From Sciurus carolinensis (Eukaryota; Chordata; Mammalia; Rodentia; Sciuridae), in assembly GCF_902686445.1 (NCBI RefSeq), contig NC_062220.1, forward strand, positions 112,950,643-113,014,642: 64,000 nucleotides of DNA, in the 5' to 3' direction. Made by a program: the position numbers and the translations under genes. Positions 52,463 through 63,857 of the stretch are shown here, one piece after another. Every line of letters starts with the position of its first letter. The first letter of the stretch is position 1. The notes under the pieces are model-generated. The model was not told the origin of the DNA. It ran no database searches and worked only from the letters and a program-made list of their open reading frames with translations.

Positions 52463-52666
52463 GCAGAGCCAGCATAGGTCTGTAATCCCAGCGACTCAGG
52501 AGGCTAAAGCAGGGGGATTGTGAATTCAAATCCAGCCTCAGCAATGGCAAGGTACTAAGAAACTCAGTGAGACCCTGTCTCTAAATAAAAAATACCAAAT
52601 AGGGCTGGGGATATGGTTCAGTGATTGAGTGCCCTGAGTTCAATCCCCAGTACCAAAAGCATAAAA
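52463..52666 (+). mobile_element. B1-dID composite SINE nested in an L1 3' end
   Basis: 'tctgtaatcccagcgactca' left part and 'ggggatatggttcagtgatt' ID part. Perfect duplication AATAAGGGAG at 52453-52462 and 52667-52676. Confidence 0.9.
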
Positions 52667-52942
52667 AATAAGGGAGTCAGAGAATAGACATTCACTGGAT
52701 TAAAGGGGAATGAAGGGAAGGGAGGTGGGATGTGGATAGGACTAGGAAAAACAATGGAATGAATCTGACATAACTTTCCTGTGTACATATGTGTACCACA
52801 GTGAATCTCCACATCATGTACAATCACAAGACTGGGATCCTAATTAGAATAAGATATATTCCATGCTTGTATAAATATATCAAAATAGATTCTACTGTCA
52901 TGTATAACTAAAATGAACAAATAAAATGAAAGAAAGGCTATC

Positions 52943-53045
52943 CTTTTATAGAAAACTAAGATATAATGATTAAGTGACTTGTCCAAGTTGAAAGATGACA
53001 GAAGTGGGATTCAGAGACAGTCTGACCCCAGAGCTTGCCTTTCAG
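52943..53045 (+). repeat. MIR SINE 3' part
   Basis: 'aagtgacttgtccaagttga' and 'agtctgaccccagagcttgc' fit MIR. Confidence 0.5.
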
Positions 53046-54092
53046 CTGCTGTCATGATAAAGAAATAGGGTCTTACTTTTGACTCTGGCAGCCTAATTTG
53101 GGAACATTTAATCTCCTTCATGATTAGATGTGCCTTTCCCCCGTACAACCTCAGGACTCTTCTCAGCCTAGTGCCCAGGAGGTCACTACTCATCAGTCAC
53201 TAGTAGATGAATCCTATGTGCCACCTTAAGTAGATCATGTCTAATGGCCTTCATGTCTTTCATTATCCAAGCTTGTTTGTACTCGAGTGGCATGAGTTCA
53301 TAAGCTGTTGAGATTATTATCAGACTCTGAGAACAGGACCAAGGAAGCAATAAATGCAAAATAAGAAAAAAGAGAAGAAAATTTATAAGGGAGTCTGGGA
53401 AATGAAAACAAACAGCTTCTTCTGTCAGTCATTTGCCTTTGCTGTGCCTGTTTGTCTCTGTAACTCTCCATACAAACTACTCAGTGGAGACAGTGCTATG
53501 AAATTCTGCAGTCTGGCATGCCTGCTTCTGGGACTACAGAAAGCCTTGTGCAGGTTTCCTTGTAATACATTTTGACAGAGCTCACTGACCTTGGTAGTGC
53601 AGGGTCCTTAGGGTATTGCTGATGTGTGTGTTGACCCAAGATGTTGGGTTTCTTGTCCTAGTGACAGGATATTGTAGAATCATCCATCCCTTGATTGCCT
53701 TGTGTAAGAGTAGAGGTTTTAGAGGTGGGGAATGTATGTTCCAAGAACTATGGAACTGTTTATTTGTTATAAAACCTCATATCAAAGAGATGTGATAATT
53801 TAATAACTAATTTTTAAGCTAAATTTTAGAATTATTTATGCAGAACTACAAAACAGGAAGCCATGAAGAATAGGCTGATTGGGATTGTAAGAAATGATGC
53901 ACTGCTGGTGCTAGTGGTTTTTTGTTTGGTTGGGTTTTTTTTGGGTTTTTTTGTTTGTTTGTTTTTTACCCCTAATGCCATTTCGGTTTTCCTACCATCA
54001 TGTAATTTTCTAACCAGGAAGGGAAAGGATTTTGCTAACTCTTCATTGAGAACATCTTGTTAATAACACTGTTTTGGTTTTCCATTGCCCAG

Positions 54093-54269
54093 GTTTTTAA
54101 AGAGGAGAAATACCTGAAAGAGGCCATGGAGTGTAGTGATGTGATTTGGCAGCGAGGTTTGCTCCGGAAGGGATATGGGATCTGCCACGGGACCTCTGGG
54201 AATGGCTATTCTTTTCTGTCTCTTTATCATCTCACAAAGGATAAAAAATATCTCTACCGAGCTTGCAAG
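54093..54269 (+). CDS. LANCL2: LANCL2 exon 7 (remaining zinc ligands)
   Basis: A 59-codon phase 0-0 exon after CATTGCCCAG, ending AAG|GTGAGG. It encodes VFKEEKYLKEAMECSDVIWQ, then RGLLRKGYGICHGTSGNGYS and FLSLYHLTKDKKYLYRACK. The Cys-His pair in GICHG (codons 54183-54188) corresponds to the other two zinc ligands of LanC-like proteins. Small changes from the human protein as I remember it (TAG to TSG, YRLTQ to YHLTK) leave the ligands untouched. The exon is intact. Confidence 0.97.
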
Positions 54270-54484
54270 GTGAGGACGTATGAACACCCAGGACTTGTAC
54301 AAAGTCCTCAAACACTCCTCTTTCTTTTCTTAACCTGTTTTTCCCACCTTCCACATGTTTAATGGAACTTAATTTGCTTTCTACCTTCCAAATCTGCCTC
54401 CTTGTTTGATCATAAGGGAAAACCCCTTGATTTCTTCTGGCAAAGTCTTTTCCCTGGCCTCTGTGTGCTACAGTGTACTCATCT

Positions 54485-54620
54485 ATAAGACAGAAATAAC
54501 AAACGTAAATAACCTCTATAGAACACAAGTTTTGGAGTTACACTGGCTGGTTAGAATTACCATCTGTACTGTGTATTAGCTTTATGACTTTGATCACATT
54601 TCTTCAGGTTTCCTTTTCAA
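54485..54620 (-). repeat. MIR-like SINE remnant
   Basis: 'tttatgactttgatcacatt' then 'tcaggtttccttttcaagta' resembles the MIR body. Orientation is uncertain. Confidence 0.4.
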
Positions 54621-55426
54621 GTAAATGTTTGCTAGTATTTTTATTATTATATGCATTTTATACACTGTAGTAATATGCTCATAGAAAAGAGGTTGGATGA
54701 AAATGTTTATTATGACTCTTGATAGATGAAGTCCTTACGGTTGACATATTCTTTATACCTTTTGATCAGTGAACATCTGTTACAATTATGGGCATTTTAT
54801 TAATTCAAATAGAATGTACCTCTTGTTGGTGCCTCTGTGTAAACACATGGATACTGTGGAAGAACAGTAAGAGGTTAGGGCCCAACTTGGGTGTGGGAGG
54901 TCAGAAAGTACTATCCAGGCCAATAGTCCCTCCAGGACAGCTAGAAGTTAAGCGAAGGGGAATGAGGAAAGGTTAAAAGGAGAAGAAACTGCTTCTTCAG
55001 AGACCTGGAGGTGTGAAACACACAGAGGAACTGTGTGAAGTTCATGGTAGCTGGAGCATGGGCTGGGGAGACCAGAACAGGAGAGGCAGAGGCATAAAGC
55101 AGCCAGGTTCTGCAGGCTGCATCAGCCTTGATAATTATAATTGTAGATGTTTAAGTAAATATGGGGAATTTCAAGACTTTAATAGGGTTAACAGCTGGTT
55201 CTTCAATGATGAAGTCTCTCAGGTGGACCAGGAGTAGGGTGGTCTCGGGGGGTGGAGTACATTCCTGATAGGGAGAATAGCTTGTGTAAAACTGCCAAGG
55301 CACAAAATAGCTCTGTGTATTCTGGAAACTCTTGGCACTTCAGTGTTGTGGGATGCCACAGGAGGGGTGTTTAGTAAGAGATAAAGTCAGACTGGCAGGC
55401 AGAAGCCAAAGAAAATAAGTCCTCTG

Positions 55427-55585
55427 TTAGCAGTTTTCAACCTCAGTTATACCTGACAATCAGTGGGCCTACTCTAGACCAATTAAGTGAGAGAGCCTGT
55501 CACCAATAGTTTAAAGCCTTTGCAGGTGATTTTAATAATCAGCTGGCATTGAATACTGATTTGAAAGATGGGAATCCATGTTGTG
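55427..55585 (+). repeat. MER5-group hAT DNA transposon remnant
   Basis: 'agcagttttcaacctcagtt' start, 'ctctagaccaattaagtgag' and 'ttgcaggtgattttaataat' fit a non-autonomous hAT-Charlie element. Confidence 0.5.
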
Positions 55586-56299
55586 ACTCTTCTTTCAGAA
55601 AGAGGGCTTTAGTTCCATTGGGAAGGATGAGGCAGAGATTGCATTAATCATTAATGCAAAAAATACTGAGTTATAACAAGGCATTGTCTTTGATAGAATG
55701 GAGAGTTTAGGATGTAGAACTGAATTTAGTGCTATCTTTTTTTTTTTTTCTTTAGTGTGGAGAGGATGGAAATACCTGAGTGTTTTCCTTTAGTCTAAGA
55801 AAACAAGGTAGATGGTGATCAGACAGGGAAAAGAGGAAGCATATTTGAAAGATAGAAAGCAGAATCAGTTTTATTAAACATGTACTAAATATGCTATTGT
55901 TACCTTAAGAAAAAAAAGGAAGTTTATTATAATATAGAAAAATCCATTGAAGAGATCTGAGAACAAAGGATCAAGGAACTCAAAGGAAAGCACTGACAGA
56001 GCTAAGGGATGAGGCATTTTCACAATGGAGCTGGTCAAACAGTGGTGCATAAGGAATGGAGTAAGAGGAAGCTGAGTAAGAAAAGCAGAGTGTAGATTAT
56101 GTTTAACAAGGGTTTGACTGAGAATGGCCCTGACCACGGCTGAAGCTGCTACCAGAGAAAATCGCCAGGGGGAGCCAGCAGCTGATTCTGAAGGCAGCTT
56201 TAGAGCCTGGTTTTTTAAATTCAGAGCAAGAGTTTGGAGTTACTTCAAAAATGATCAATGGGTGGGCAGGAGGCAGATGCCTAGAAAGGACAGACAATG

Positions 56300-56425
56300 G
56301 ATGAGGTAGATACCACCTTGCAGATGAGAAAACAGACGAGGAGAGGTACATAACATAACTTGCCAGGTCTTAGCCCTCTGAGAAGAGGTAGTCCAGTCCC
56401 AAGCCCTTGCTCTGAAACACTGTCA
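56300..56425 (+). repeat. MIR SINE 3' part
   Basis: 'cagatgagaaaacagacgag' followed by 'aacataacttgccaggtctt' fits MIR. Confidence 0.5.
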
Positions 56426-56511
56426 ATTCTTGTGAATTCATTGTAGTATCTCATTTATTGCTTTTCACCAAATGAAAATTCTGTTCTTAAAAAGAAATGC
56501 TTTCCTTTTAG

Positions 56512-56584
56512 TTTGCAGAGTGGTGTCTAGATTACGGAGCACATGGGTGCCGCATTCCTGACAGACCCTATTCCCTGTTTGAAG
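56512..56584 (+). CDS. LANCL2: LANCL2 exon 8
   Basis: A short 73-bp exon between CCTTTTAG and GAAG|GTAGGA. It encodes FAEWCLDYGAHGCRIPDRPY and SLFEG, the last glycine being split with exon 9. This is the penultimate LanC repeat. The phase (0 in, 1 out) fits both neighbours and there are no frame defects. Confidence 0.96.
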
Positions 56585-57059
56585 GTAGGAAAGTGAAAAA
56601 ACAAAAACAAACAAACCAAAAAAACCTATAGATTTAAGCATATGAATGAGTGAAATTGATCTTCCTGTCTCTGGGGATTAACAGCAGTATATTTGATCTT
56701 ACATGAGTAGTAATTTCAAAACTAAAATAATTAGATTAATTTATGGCTTAAATGATGTTGAGTGTCTTTATATTGACTACTTTGTGTACCTGTAAATATC
56801 GAAGTGTTTTTAGATCTGTGAAGTATACGTGGACAGAGTATGGAGGGCTTGCTACTCAGCAGTAGGAGAGACAGTAAGTTTACTTCTCTGCATTACATTT
56901 GTAATGTAATATATATAATATATATAATGTAATTATACATTAATATATACTTATCCCAAAGCGGACTTCAGAACTAATAAAATGATTCCTACTGAAGAAC
57001 ATTTGAGCTGTTCCCAACCTTCCTGACAAGTTTTTATTAGAAAAAAGCGTTCCAAAAAT

Positions 57060-57550
57060 TAGTCTCGTATAAAGATTTTTTACATCTGTATTCATGAAGG
57101 GTGTTGATTTCTAGTTTTCCTATTTTGTACTGTCTTTATCTCATTTTGGTAGGAGGGTAATCCTGACCTAATGAACTATCCTGAGAACTGTCCTCTCGTC
57201 TTCTGTTTTCTGGGACAGGCTGTGTATTTGTTGGTGGAAAAATTAGTGTAAATCAAATTTTAATGTTTGATAGACTTCTCTAGTAAAAATTTCTGCATCT
57301 GGAAATTTATTTTTCTGAGTTTTTTAAAAACAGTTTCAGTTTATTTAATAGTTATATGGCTGTTCCCTTTCTCTGTTTCATGTTGCATGAGTTGTAGGAG
57401 TTTCTAGCATTTGAGAAATTGGCCCATTTCATCTGTGATGTCAAATTTTTATGTGTTGAAGCTATTGGTAGTATTATTATTTTATTTGATGTCCAAATCA
57501 TCTCTAGAGATATATATTATTTTATTCTGACCTTGGTGATATTTTTAATC
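57060..57550 (-). mobile_element. Ancient L1 ORF2 remnant
   Basis: Antisense L1 ORF2-like wording ('catctgtattcatgaagggt' and 'ggcccatttcatctgtgatg') in an A/T-rich non-coding stretch. Highly diverged. Confidence 0.5.
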
Positions 57551-58198
57551 ACATAATAGAAATATGAACAGAAAATAGAATATTAGTTAGATCTTTTGAG
57601 AAATATGATCTTTTTAATATTCAAAAAATAGAGAAAGAATATTTCTCAATGAAACTTTTAGTTCTTTATGTCATAAAAATGTAGTATATTTGCATCAGAT
57701 ATAATAGAGTTAGAAGCTAAACTCTAAATGGAGGTCATTCAGGTTTATAAGTTCAATTTTATAATAGCAACTTTAAAGCCCCAGTGAATCAAAATTTTTC
57801 AGTGTACAACAGCCTGGTGTCTGGGAAGTTAACTCTGCCCTATGTCTCTCCAGTGCCTGCCAGACAGAACTAGTGGTAGGTGTTAACAAAACTCTTGGTC
57901 AGATGGCCCAAGGGATAGTTATATTGAATGTCTATGTGGCAGGCCAGGCAGAGGAGCTGCTGACGCCTTGCACCCCCTCCTGTGGGAGTATTCTCCTGCT
58001 AATGTGCTCCATCCAGTGAGTCTGGCACCCCACTCTTTAAAACCAGAAAATAGGCCATTTCAGCATGGCCTTCTTTAAGGCCCTCCCAAAGGTATCAGGT
58101 GTTCCTGTTTATTTCGAATACATTGTAATAGGTTACTAGTTTTTTAATTTTTAAAATAAACTTCTGGAACCCTTTCTTCAAGAATTTATAGGAAAGGC

Positions 58199-58570
58199 TG
58201 GAAACAATTGAAATGTTCTTTAATAGGAAAACAATCTATAATGCACTACTCAGTAATAGAAAGAAACCAACTACTGACATACACATGAATGAATTCCAAA
58301 AACATTGGCTGAGTGGAGAACCCAGACACAGAAGACTGTATTGTGATTCATGTGAAGTTCTGAAATGGGCAAAATTCATCTGTGGTGGTTGCTTCTGTGG
58401 GATGCAGTAGGGATGGACTACAGGGGCACAGGAAACTGCTTGGATTATATAATATTCCAGATCTTGATAGGGGTTTGTTTTACATAAGTGTGTGCATTTG
58501 TCAAAACTCTGAGCAGTACACTTAAGGTCTGTGTTTGGTTGTATGTGATTTTTATGGCAAAAGAAAACTT
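58199..58570 (+). mobile_element. Old L1 3'-end remnant
   Basis: Contains the typical end-of-ORF2 and 3'UTR wording of old L1 ('aatgcactactcagtaatag', 'atttgtcaaaactctgagca', 'gtacacttaaggtctgtgtt') in order. It is non-coding. Confidence 0.65.
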
Positions 58571-58860
58571 AAGCATACAGAAATCCTGTAAGAAAGGTAT
58601 CGTTCTGATTGGAGTAGGTGACAGAAGCCTGGAGGCTTGAGTGGTCAGGGTACTTTCCCCTACTTGCAGCCTTTAGAAGCTCCTGTCAGTGAAGTGTGAA
58701 ACCTGAGGTTTAATCACTGCAGTGATTTGAAATGGGGATCTTGACCAAAGCAAATAACGCTTGTTTGAGGATCACTGTCTTAAAATCTCAAAAGAGGTTT
58801 ACTTGTAATATAAAAGCTCTGAGAGGGGGAAGTTTTATGTATTGAAATATATATCTGTAA

Positions 58861-58954
58861 CTTTTTTCTTTTTTTTTTCCCATGGTAATAGGACTGACAC
58901 CCAGGGCCTCATGCATTCTGGGCAAGTACTCTGCACTGAGCTACACCTCCAGCT
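58861..58954 (-). mobile_element. ID-like SINE, minus strand, diverged
   Basis: T-rich tail, then 'gggcctcatgcattctgggc' and 'ctgagctacacctccagctt'. Confidence 0.7.
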
Positions 58955-59238
58955 TAGCATCCGTAGCTCTTTGGTAGTGATTCTGTAGTATCATCTTTAA
59001 GATGATAAGATGAAAGGTCATGAGTCAGTTTTTAAAAAATAAGAGTAAAGAAAACTTGTCATTACCTGCTGAGTATTAATATAAGAATATCCTTGTTTTT
59101 TAATGAAATCATCTTTGAAGTCCCCAGCACTTTTTCTCATATCCTTAGAGCGACCAGTAAAAGAAACAATTAAAGGTCACTTTGTTGCAAATACCACCCT
59201 CATGCCTATTCCTAAAAGGTCCACATTTTGCTTTACAG

Positions 59239-59333
59239 GCATGGCTGGCGCTATTCACTTTCTCTCCGACATCCTGGTACCAGAGACATCACGGTTTCCA
59301 GCATTTGAACTTGGCTCTTCACAGAGAAATTAA
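59239..59333 (+). CDS. LANCL2: LANCL2 exon 9 (C-terminus and stop)
   Basis: The final coding exon after TTGCTTTACAG. Two bases complete glycine, then MAGAIHFLSDILVPETSRF and PAFELGSSQRN are followed by TAA at 59331-59333. The FEGMAGAIHFL motif is the last LanC repeat and PAFEL marks the family C-terminus. With the seven upstream exons the coding length is 1149 bases (382 residues plus stop), matching a family protein of about 450 residues once a 68-residue exon 1 is added. Confidence 0.96.
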
Positions 59334-62300
59334 AAAGGTGCAAAGACAACTAAAATACACGTTGGACCAAAAGCCACCAGATTGCTTAGTGCCTGACACA
59401 GAACCACCGTGACTCCTAAAAGAGAAGGAAAAACAAAAAAGCAAACACCTTCACAAGCACCCTTTTGTTGCAAAGACCCTCAAGTTAGAGCATGAGTAAC
59501 AGAAACCATCCCATCAACATTTTGTAACAGTGTCCCCTCATCGTGTAAAATATGAAGTCTTTACCTTCAGGTTCCCTGTGGTGTTTGCATGTTTCTTTGT
59601 GTTTGTTGTCTATAGGTGTAAGTTCTAAATTGAAAGTCCTTCTCTTCACATGAACTCAGAGCTGAGCATGCATGAGTGTATGATGGTAGCCACACCTTTC
59701 TGTATATAATATATAAAGTGGAGTGTCATCTCTGTTGACAGGGGGAGTGGTCAAGTGATAGCTTTCTTATGTATCAGAAAGATAATCTAGGGTGATATCC
59801 CACTGACTGTCAGCATTTTCCCTGGGTACCTTTCAGAAGAATATGAGGACAAGATCACTCCAAAACCTGAAAAGAAACAGCAGGCAAGAGGGCATTTGCT
59901 GGAACATTTGGGGAGTATGCAGTTGAATGCTGTTTCTTATTTATATTTTGTGCTCACTTTAGTGTTTTTAAGAAGCTCCAGGAAGCACATTAGAGCTGCC
60001 CATTCTCCCAAGGCAGAGATTTCAGGAACTTTGCATAAAATTCAAAAGACTCCTTACAATTTAAGCAGCTAGTGCCCTGGGGAATGTGTATCATGATACC
60101 AAGAGTAACCTTAATGACCACATCGTAAGAATTAATGACTGAGTGTTGGCAATTCTAGAACATGTACCCAGGTGTATATTATTAAAACAGACCCCACCTT
60201 GGGCATGGGATGTTGCTCAGTGGTAGAGCCTAGCACACACACACGGCCCTGGATTCAATCCTCAGCACTGAAAAGAACCCACACAAAAATAAAAACAAAT
60301 AGACCCCACTTCAATTTTATCAACATGATCACTTATTGGTTATGACAATAGTGGATACAATTCCAGATGGGTGATAAACAGGAAGATACTCAGTTGAACC
60401 AATGTCTCTGCAACCAAACTTATTTCAAAAATCAAAAGTAAAAATTTGGGATGAATGTATACCTTTTTGTATGCTTTTGGGTATTTAAAAGTACTAGTCT
60501 GCTTTTATATATATGGGGAACAACATAATGTTCTAAACAGGAAAATTATGGTATTATCCAGATGACTTTTTATTTTTCAAAATAGGGCGTTAATATGGAT
60601 TAGCATGTCCTCAGCAATTCTATTGTGTAGATTTTGGTTTTTAGAAGGGCTTTTGTCATCAGGGTACAACTGGCCTATGATTTTCTAAGTATTTCTTATT
60701 AGGCAAAGCAGTGCATGTGTCACAAAAGACAAGATAGGACTCTGAAATGGTCTAGTCCTTATCTACAGGGAACTGTCTGGATATCAGTTCAAGTTTCCAC
60801 ACCTTTTGCAAAGGATAAAGAATAATATCAATTTAGAAGATAAGTCTCCTTCATGTTCATGCAGTTTTTAGGGCATTGCTGAGTCTTATTTGAGAGTCTG
60901 GTACCTTAAACATGCGACCTTCAGTTTCTAAACGATGCCTTCTGAGTCTCTTCATTGCAGACACTGTGGCTTCTAAGTCAGTGTTATTTTTGTTCCTGTT
61001 AGGGTGATGACTTCCATGGGCATAAATATTCATGATTATCCTTAAACTGACTTCCCAGGCCTGCTAATGGGCCTCTCCAGGAAGTCATTACCTGAAGGCA
61101 GGGTAAGCCATCATGAGCAGGCTGAGGGGAGCTGTTTTGCAGAAGACCTCACACAATACCCAATCTCATCCAAAAAACAAGGTTCCCATCCTCCCCACCC
61201 ACTCCATGGAAGAAGAATACACAACCCAGCTTACCAATGAGGCCCTGCTTGTCTTACTTCTCAAGGGAAGCCATTGGGGCTGCCAGGAATTCCCTTGGGG
61301 CTCTCTAGTACATCTTTCTGCAAGGAGGAGTCAGCTAGAAGAAGCTCTAATTCTGGACAGGATTCTCCAGTCCAGGAGCAGCAAGGGCGACTCTTAATTA
61401 TCAGATGCTAGATGTGTTCACTTATGTGCATGTTTGAAAAATACTTACTAGAGTTTCTAACTAACACACTAAGGGAAGGATAAAATAGCCATAGAATAAA
61501 TGGAGATATTATTCAAAGATTTTTCTAAGCCAGCTGGGTTGACACCTTCCTACTTGTCCACTAGATATTAACAGATGTACAGTTCTTTGATTCTCCATCA
61601 CCACTTCTCAAGTCTGTTACATGGGCTACTGTGTGATGAAAGCTCCAGCTGTCCATCATGAGAAGTGGAGGAGAAATGACACACTTCACAGGACAGGATT
61701 CACAGACCTAAGTTTAATAATTATAAGTGTTTGAAATCAGACTTCTGAACATCTCACATTCATTTCTTGGATTAGTTTGTGTCCACAACTGTGTTCTCCA
61801 CAATGTGTCTAAATTTAAAAATATGAACATGCACAATACCATTTCAAAATCTGAAGGAAAAAGCTAAAGTCCGCAAAAAGTGTTTGGGGTTCTTTGGCTT
61901 TGTTAGTAAAAGACAGTTTTGTGGTGATGACTTGTGGAATTGTCATTTGTTTCCATTCTATCTTGTAACACAGGTTAGGTGCACTGGTAACTATTCTGAG
62001 GATTTGATTTTTTTATGTGAAGATGTGGTTGTTACTCATGATATTCTATTTGATGGCCTCTATACATGCACTCTTTTTTTATTTCAACAAGACCTTCTGA
62101 AACTTTCCATAATAAGAATAACAATCACAAATGTTCAACTTCAGTTATGTGACAAACTTTTATCTTCTCAACATCATGGAGAGATGATTATTGTCACCTT
62201 CTTAAAAAATGAAAAAATGCTGAACTTGCCCAAAGTCTCATACCTAGTACATGGAACAGTCAGGGTTCAGGAGATTCTTGCCAGTAGTCATAACAATTCA

Positions 62301-63617
62301 GAGCTGTACTCGATAGTCTTTCCCCACATGCCCAATGCAGAGGTAAGCCAGTGAAACCTCAAGAAGCTCTGGGACCTGGTCATATGCATACAACTAGAAA
62401 ATGGAAGCCAGGGCCAACAAATGCAGGGGCTCTTCTCTGTTCTCATCATCTCCATTCCCCTACAACCATTTGGTATGATTGGAACCACTTTTAACTTAGG
62501 TTGGTTCACATTTATTGTTTCATTTGCTTAATTTAAAAAAAGAAAACAATGATTAAATTTAAAATCCAGATTTTCCAAAAACATTTTTAAAAACTGACCC
62601 CACTTCACCCCAGGCTCCTTGCTGCAGCTTGTAGGGAATCTACTTTTCATGAGCCTCTACATTTGGCAAGAGACTGGGTTGTAGTAGGGACTGGGACATA
62701 GGTGGTCTTCACAAAGTTATGAACCCGCTGAATTATATATAAAATTTTATATATTTTTTGTATTTTTTGTCTGTGAGAGGGTTCCTAGTTTTCACCAGAG
62801 CTTCAAAGTGGTTTGTGACCTAAAAAAGGTACAAGTGTAAGGTTGTGGGTTAAAGAATGTATATTGGCAAGCTGGGCTTCAAAACAAGGAGCAGTGGATG
62901 CTGTGGGAGATGGGCCTGACAGGGAGATCTAAAATCAGTATCAAGCTCATTTAGGAAGAGACCCCAAGTCCACCATGAAAGATGTCACTTACAGGTCTCA
63001 ATTTTCCATATCAGATTGTCTTGATGAGAGCCAGGTGTCAATTCCAATTTTACTCAATGATTGGTACCTATCACCTTATCTACTCACTGGTGCACAGCTG
63101 CTGGTTCAGACTGCATAGCTAGCCTGTAGGCTCCTGGAAAGCTGTATTCTATTCATTGCCTGTCCTTAATCAGAATACAGTTGTGGGCTCCTTTATGGTT
63201 CAGTTCTACCAAGGATCCAGCTCCCTAAAATTAGATCACTAAAGCACCAGTGAGTTCACGAGTCTACTTCACAAATATCACTGCCCCCCCTTTTCCTCTC
63301 CCATCTGGAGATGGGAGGGTTGATTCCATCATACATTAAATGTTAAACATCTCCAGTGTTCTAGACATTGTGCTAAGTGCTGACAGTGAAATGATAAGGA
63401 AAAACCCTCTGGGTCCTGTCTTCATGTAGCTAACAGTCTGGCTTGATGAACACCTGCCAGAAGTGAGCAGCCTTGGGCTCAAACTCAGGGCCCTCCCTTG
63501 ACGGGACCCCAAGCAGCTCCTCTGCAGTTAGAAGTGGAGACAGCTTCTGTGTGAACAATGTTGTATTCATGTTCCAGGCAAGGGCTGGAGGAGGACCAAA
63601 GGTAAGTGGTGGTTAGC
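59334..63617 (+). other. LANCL2: LANCL2 3'UTR and downstream sequence
   Basis: Sequence after the LANCL2 stop. The transcript end cannot be fixed: AATAAA at 61495-61500 and several ATTAAA motifs are only candidates. Contents include an ID SINE at 60201-60300. Two open frames, at 61113-61397 and 61884-62354, show no recognisable domain. The segment 62.35-63.6 kb has nothing I can assign. Confidence 0.55.
60201..60300 (+). mobile_element. ID SINE, plus strand
   Basis: 'gatgttgctcagtggtagag' and 'ggattcaatcctcagcactg' with an A-rich tail. Near-perfect duplication AGACCCCACCTT/AGACCCCACTT around it (60189-60200, 60301-60311). Confidence 0.85.
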
Positions 63618-63830
63618 TGTCGGGGTTTCCGGGACCCCCAGCCTTGAGCACGGTCAAGATGGCGCCTGGCACTGAGCCAAAAGCGGCCAGCTATACAGTA
63701 AACAACCAGCGAATTCCAATGATTGGCTAGTTAACGATGTGATTAGAGCATGCCCCCCTCGTTTACCTATTCTACACCTGCAGCTGTCCGCGCGTTTACC
63801 TCGTGTGCTCTCCCCTGATTGGTTGAAGTG

Positions 63831-63838
63831 TATATAAG
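63831..63838 (+). promoter_or_regulatory. TATA box of the ERVK-like LTR
   Basis: TATATAAG about 215 bases into the LTR, 12 bases after an ATTGG (inverted CCAAT) box. This is the spacing expected of a U3 promoter. Confidence 0.65.
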
Positions 63839-63857
63839 CTTGGTGGGTGGGGGAGTA

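Larger units (their letters stand above)
52017..52935 (+). mobile_element. L1 3' end, plus strand, split by a SINE
   Basis: The C-terminal ORF2 part is recognisable (an open stretch from 52207 encodes AKLWNQPRCPSTDEWIKKLW and YIYTMEYYSAIK), followed by an L1 3'UTR up to about 52935. It is truncated at the 5' side. A 34-base A-run (52077-52110) lies in the ORF2 part and a SINE (52463-52666) is nested near the end of ORF2. Confidence 0.85.
32484..54092 (+). other. LANCL2: LANCL2 intron 6, expanded by nested L1 elements
   Basis: 21.6-kb intron from GTCAGT to TTGCCCAG. At least three L1 insertions account for most of it, with SINEs and MaLR pieces. Non-L1 parts are 32.5-33.4 kb (nothing recognised), 40.16-40.75 kb (contains a short open frame, listed separately), 51.12-52.0 kb (MIR pieces) and 53.05-54.09 kb (nothing recognised beyond T/G-rich runs). 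Confidence 0.85.
54270..56511 (+). other. LANCL2: LANCL2 intron 7
   Basis: 2.2-kb intron with MIR-like pieces (about 54485-54620 and 56300-56425) and a MER5-like hAT remnant (about 55427-55585). The stretches 54.62-55.42 kb and 55.6-56.3 kb look unique; short open frames there show no family resemblance. Confidence 0.8.
56585..59238 (+). other. LANCL2: LANCL2 intron 8
   Basis: 2.65-kb intron. It contains a probable minus L1 ORF2 remnant (about 57.06-57.55 kb), a plus L1 3'-end remnant (about 58.2-58.57 kb) and a minus ID-like SINE (58861-58954). An AT dinucleotide-rich patch lies at 56.90-56.95 kb. The rest has no assignable feature. Confidence 0.8.

Noticed and set aside
61113..61397. 94-codon open frame in the LANCL2 downstream region
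   Set aside because: No recognisable motif or splice structure; length is within chance for this base composition.
61884..62354. 156-codon open frame downstream of LANCL2
   Set aside because: No start context, domain or homology that I recognise; composition is like the surrounding non-coding DNA. Probably chance, possibly within a 3'UTR.
59334..63617. Exons of VOPP1, the neighbour of LANCL2 in human
   Set aside because: No minus-strand exon with recognisable VOPP1 coding sequence was found in this stretch.
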